DNA of 5,883 nucleotides from Bacteroidales bacterium (GTDB lineage Bacteria > Bacteroidota > Bacteroidia > Bacteroidales > UBA932). The notes under the pieces were generated by a model. It had not been told where the DNA came from. It searched no databases and saw only the letters and a program-made list of their open reading frames with translations. Every line of letters starts with the position of its first letter. Positions within the stretch are counted from its first letter, which is position 1. Positions 4,725 through 5,883 of this stretch are shown piece by piece. Position numbers and translations under genes: made by a program. The DNA lies in the NCBI GenBank assembly GCA_017615135.1, contig JAGAAU010000142.1, positions 1 to 5,883 of the forward strand, given 5' to 3'.

Positions 4725-5883
4725 TTACCTGGTAACCATTACTGCTACGCGGTTCTCTGCAGGGACGGGGGAGACCTTCTCGGTGTCACCCTTGAAGTCT
4801 ACGGTGATGCGGTCTGCAGCGATGCCTGCCTTCTTGATGGCGTTGGCCACGTTGTTGGCACGCTTCTCGGACAGAATCCAGTTACCGCTATGGGTTCCGG
4901 TATCCTTGTCTGCATAACCGGTAACGCTGACGGTAGCCTCAGGATAAGCGTTCAGGACGTCTACGATGTTCTGGATCTTCTGAACCTCGCTCTTGCGGAT
5001 TTCGGTACGGCCGATCACGAACAGAACGTTCTCGGAAGCGCTGCGGGCTGCTGCCCTTTCTGCTGCTGCCTTTGCTGCTGCTGCCTCAGCTGCTGCCTTC
5101 TCAGCTGCTGCCTTCTCGGCTGCTGCTTTCTCAGCTGCTGCCTTCTCAGCTGCCGCCTTCTCAGCTGCCGCCTTGTCTGCCGCTGCCTTGTCTGCCGCTG
5201 CCTTTGCTGCCGCTGCCTCAGCTGCTGCAGCTGCCGCTGCGGTCTCTGCAGCCTTTCTCTTTGCAGCCTGGCCGAATGCGAACTTCACACCAACGAGGGC
5301 GCTGATATTGTAGTCGAAGTCCAGGGGGAGCTTGCCGATATAGAGGACGTCCCTGTCGTTCTTCTTGGAGTTGAATTTGTCGGACAGGATGTTGTCTACG
5401 AGTTCAACCTCGAGTTTGATGGCGTCTGTGAGGCGGATAGCAACACCTGCACCTGCACGTCCGGTGAACATGAGGGTACCGGTTTCCCAGAGATAATTCT
5501 CGGTGGGGAAGTGCTCGGCAATCTCGAGAGCCTGTGCGTTGTTGAAACGGTAGTTGAGACCGGGACCTGCGAAGATGTAGGGGCTGAAAAGCCTCTTTGA
5601 CTTATATTTAAATGAATTGCAGATATCCCAGACTGCATCTACATTGAACTGTACATAGTTGAATTTGTAGTGGAATTCGCCGTTGTTGCCTTCTTCGCGT
5701 GCGTAACCGTCCAGAACAGTACCCTTGGCCTGCCATCCGGAGAGTTCGCCACGGAGCTGGAAGCCGGGAACGAAGTCGTAACCTGCGCCTACAGCGATGG
5801 TGGGAGCTGTTACATTATTGATGAATTTCTGTGCCTCACCTGCGGTGTAGGTGCCACCTGCCTTGATGTCAAAGAACCAGCCA
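4725..5883 (-). CDS. OmpA-family outer-membrane protein with Ala-rich linker (N terminus outside window)
   Basis: The frame is open from the right window edge to the TAA at 4727-4725, giving 385 visible residues; the signal peptide and first barrel strands lie beyond the edge. The ATG at 5471 is internal. Numbered from the edge, residues 1-205 are an OmpA-type beta-barrel with alternating aromatic/glycine strands (TIAVGAGYDFVPGFQLRGEL, YIFAGPGLNYRF, GRAGAGVAIRL, ISALVGVKFAF). Residues 206-280 are an Ala/Lys/Glu linker with tandem KAAAE/D units. Residues 281-385 are the peptidoglycan-binding OmpA-like domain: VTGYADKDTGT...NWILSEKRANNVANAIKKAGI, where D325 and R341 match the two residues that bind diaminopimelate in OmpA. 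It ends ENRVAVMVTR, as is usual for the Bacteroidales group. It would tether the outer membrane to the cell wall. It is convergent with the acyltransferase gene. Its promoter is not in the window. Confidence 0.93.
   Translation of the reverse strand, partial: GWFFDIKAGGTYTAGEAQKFINNVTAPTIAVGAGYDFVPGFQLRGELSGWQAKGTVLDGYAREEGNNGEFHYKFNYVQFNVDAVWDICNSFKYKSKRLFSPYIFAGPGLNYRFNNAQALEIAEHFPTENYLWETGTLMFTGRAGAGVAIRLTDAIKLEVELVDNILSDKFNSKKNDRDVLYIGKLPLDFDYNISALVGVKFAFGQAAKRKAAETAAAAAAAEAAAAKAAADKAAADKAAAEKAAAEKAAAEKAAAEKAAAEKAAAEAAAAKAAAERAAARSASENVLFVIGRTEIRKSEVQKIQNIVDVLNAYPEATVSVTGYADKDTGTHSGNWILSEKRANNVANAIKKAGIAADRITVDFKGDTEKVSPVPAENRVAVMVTR
5085..5204 (-). repeat. 15-base tandem repeat encoding KAAAE/KAAAD (8 units)
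   Basis: Eight 15-base units encode KAAAD twice and then KAAAE six times, flanked by degenerate AAAEA/AAAAK/AAAER units over about 5043-5267. Several units are nearly identical at the DNA level (for example TCAGCTGCTGCCTTC on the plus strand), while others differ only at third positions. The product is a highly helical, charged linker between the OmpA barrel and the peptidoglycan-binding domain. Near-identical in-frame units can gain or lose copies by slippage or recombination without breaking the frame. Confidence 0.85.

Noticed and set aside
5085..5204. Tandem repeat considered as a CRISPR array
   Set aside because: Units are 15 bases, contiguous, without unique spacers, and encode an Ala-rich linker.
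5471..5471. ATG at 5471 as the start of the OmpA-like gene
   Set aside because: The same frame continues upstream to the window edge with clear beta-barrel sequence, so this methionine is internal.
4890..5600. Plus-strand frames rich in Cys/Leu or Ser/Ala over the OmpA linker
   Set aside because: Produced by reading the Ala-codon repeat in other frames; the minus strand gives a continuous OmpA protein.

Overview
The window looks like chromosomal DNA of a Bacteroidota (Bacteroidales-type) bacterium. The evidence is an OmpA-family barrel protein with an alanine-rich linker, promoter elements close to the Bacteroidota form (TTG, 19-21 bases, TAnnTTTG), A-rich leaders mostly lacking Shine-Dalgarno sequences, a membrane-anchored LytTR regulator and a DinJ/PIN toxin-antitoxin pair. 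Most of the window has moderate to high GC. The first ~240 bases are only about 35% GC by my count, suggesting the edge of an acquired segment. A gut or rumen Bacteroidales is plausible; I cannot name a genus.

Layout. Bases 1-287 hold the 3' end of a WD40-repeat gene that enters from the left. Bases 288-458 form a regulatory gap with a good promoter and a palindrome. It drives a two-gene type II toxin-antitoxin operon (459-1159): a RelB/DinJ-like antitoxin and a PIN-domain RNase toxin that overlap by ATGA. Convergent to it is a minus-strand operon (2714 to 1216) whose two genes share one base (TAATG): a four-helix membrane protein with a LytTR DNA-binding domain, then a lipoprotein of the YiiX-like permuted NlpC/P60 (papain-like) cysteine hydrolase family. 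A 166-base divergent region (2715-2880) holds promoters for both directions and three direct repeats at an exact 20-base period. To its right, on the plus strand, a family 8 glycosyltransferase overlaps a PlsC-type acyltransferase by 10 bases. The right end (4725-5883, minus strand) is an OmpA-type outer-membrane protein, complete at its C terminus and cut at its N terminus by the window edge.

How the parts may work together. The likeliest unit is central: a membrane-bound LytTR regulator, a lipid-anchored hydrolase, and a divergent glycosyltransferase/acyltransferase pair, possibly controlled through the shared phased repeats. This reads as an envelope or glycolipid modification module under a one-component regulator. 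Family assignments are well supported by motifs; the regulatory link and the substrates are inference. The toxin-antitoxin pair and the WD40 fragment look like accessory DNA next to this envelope block.
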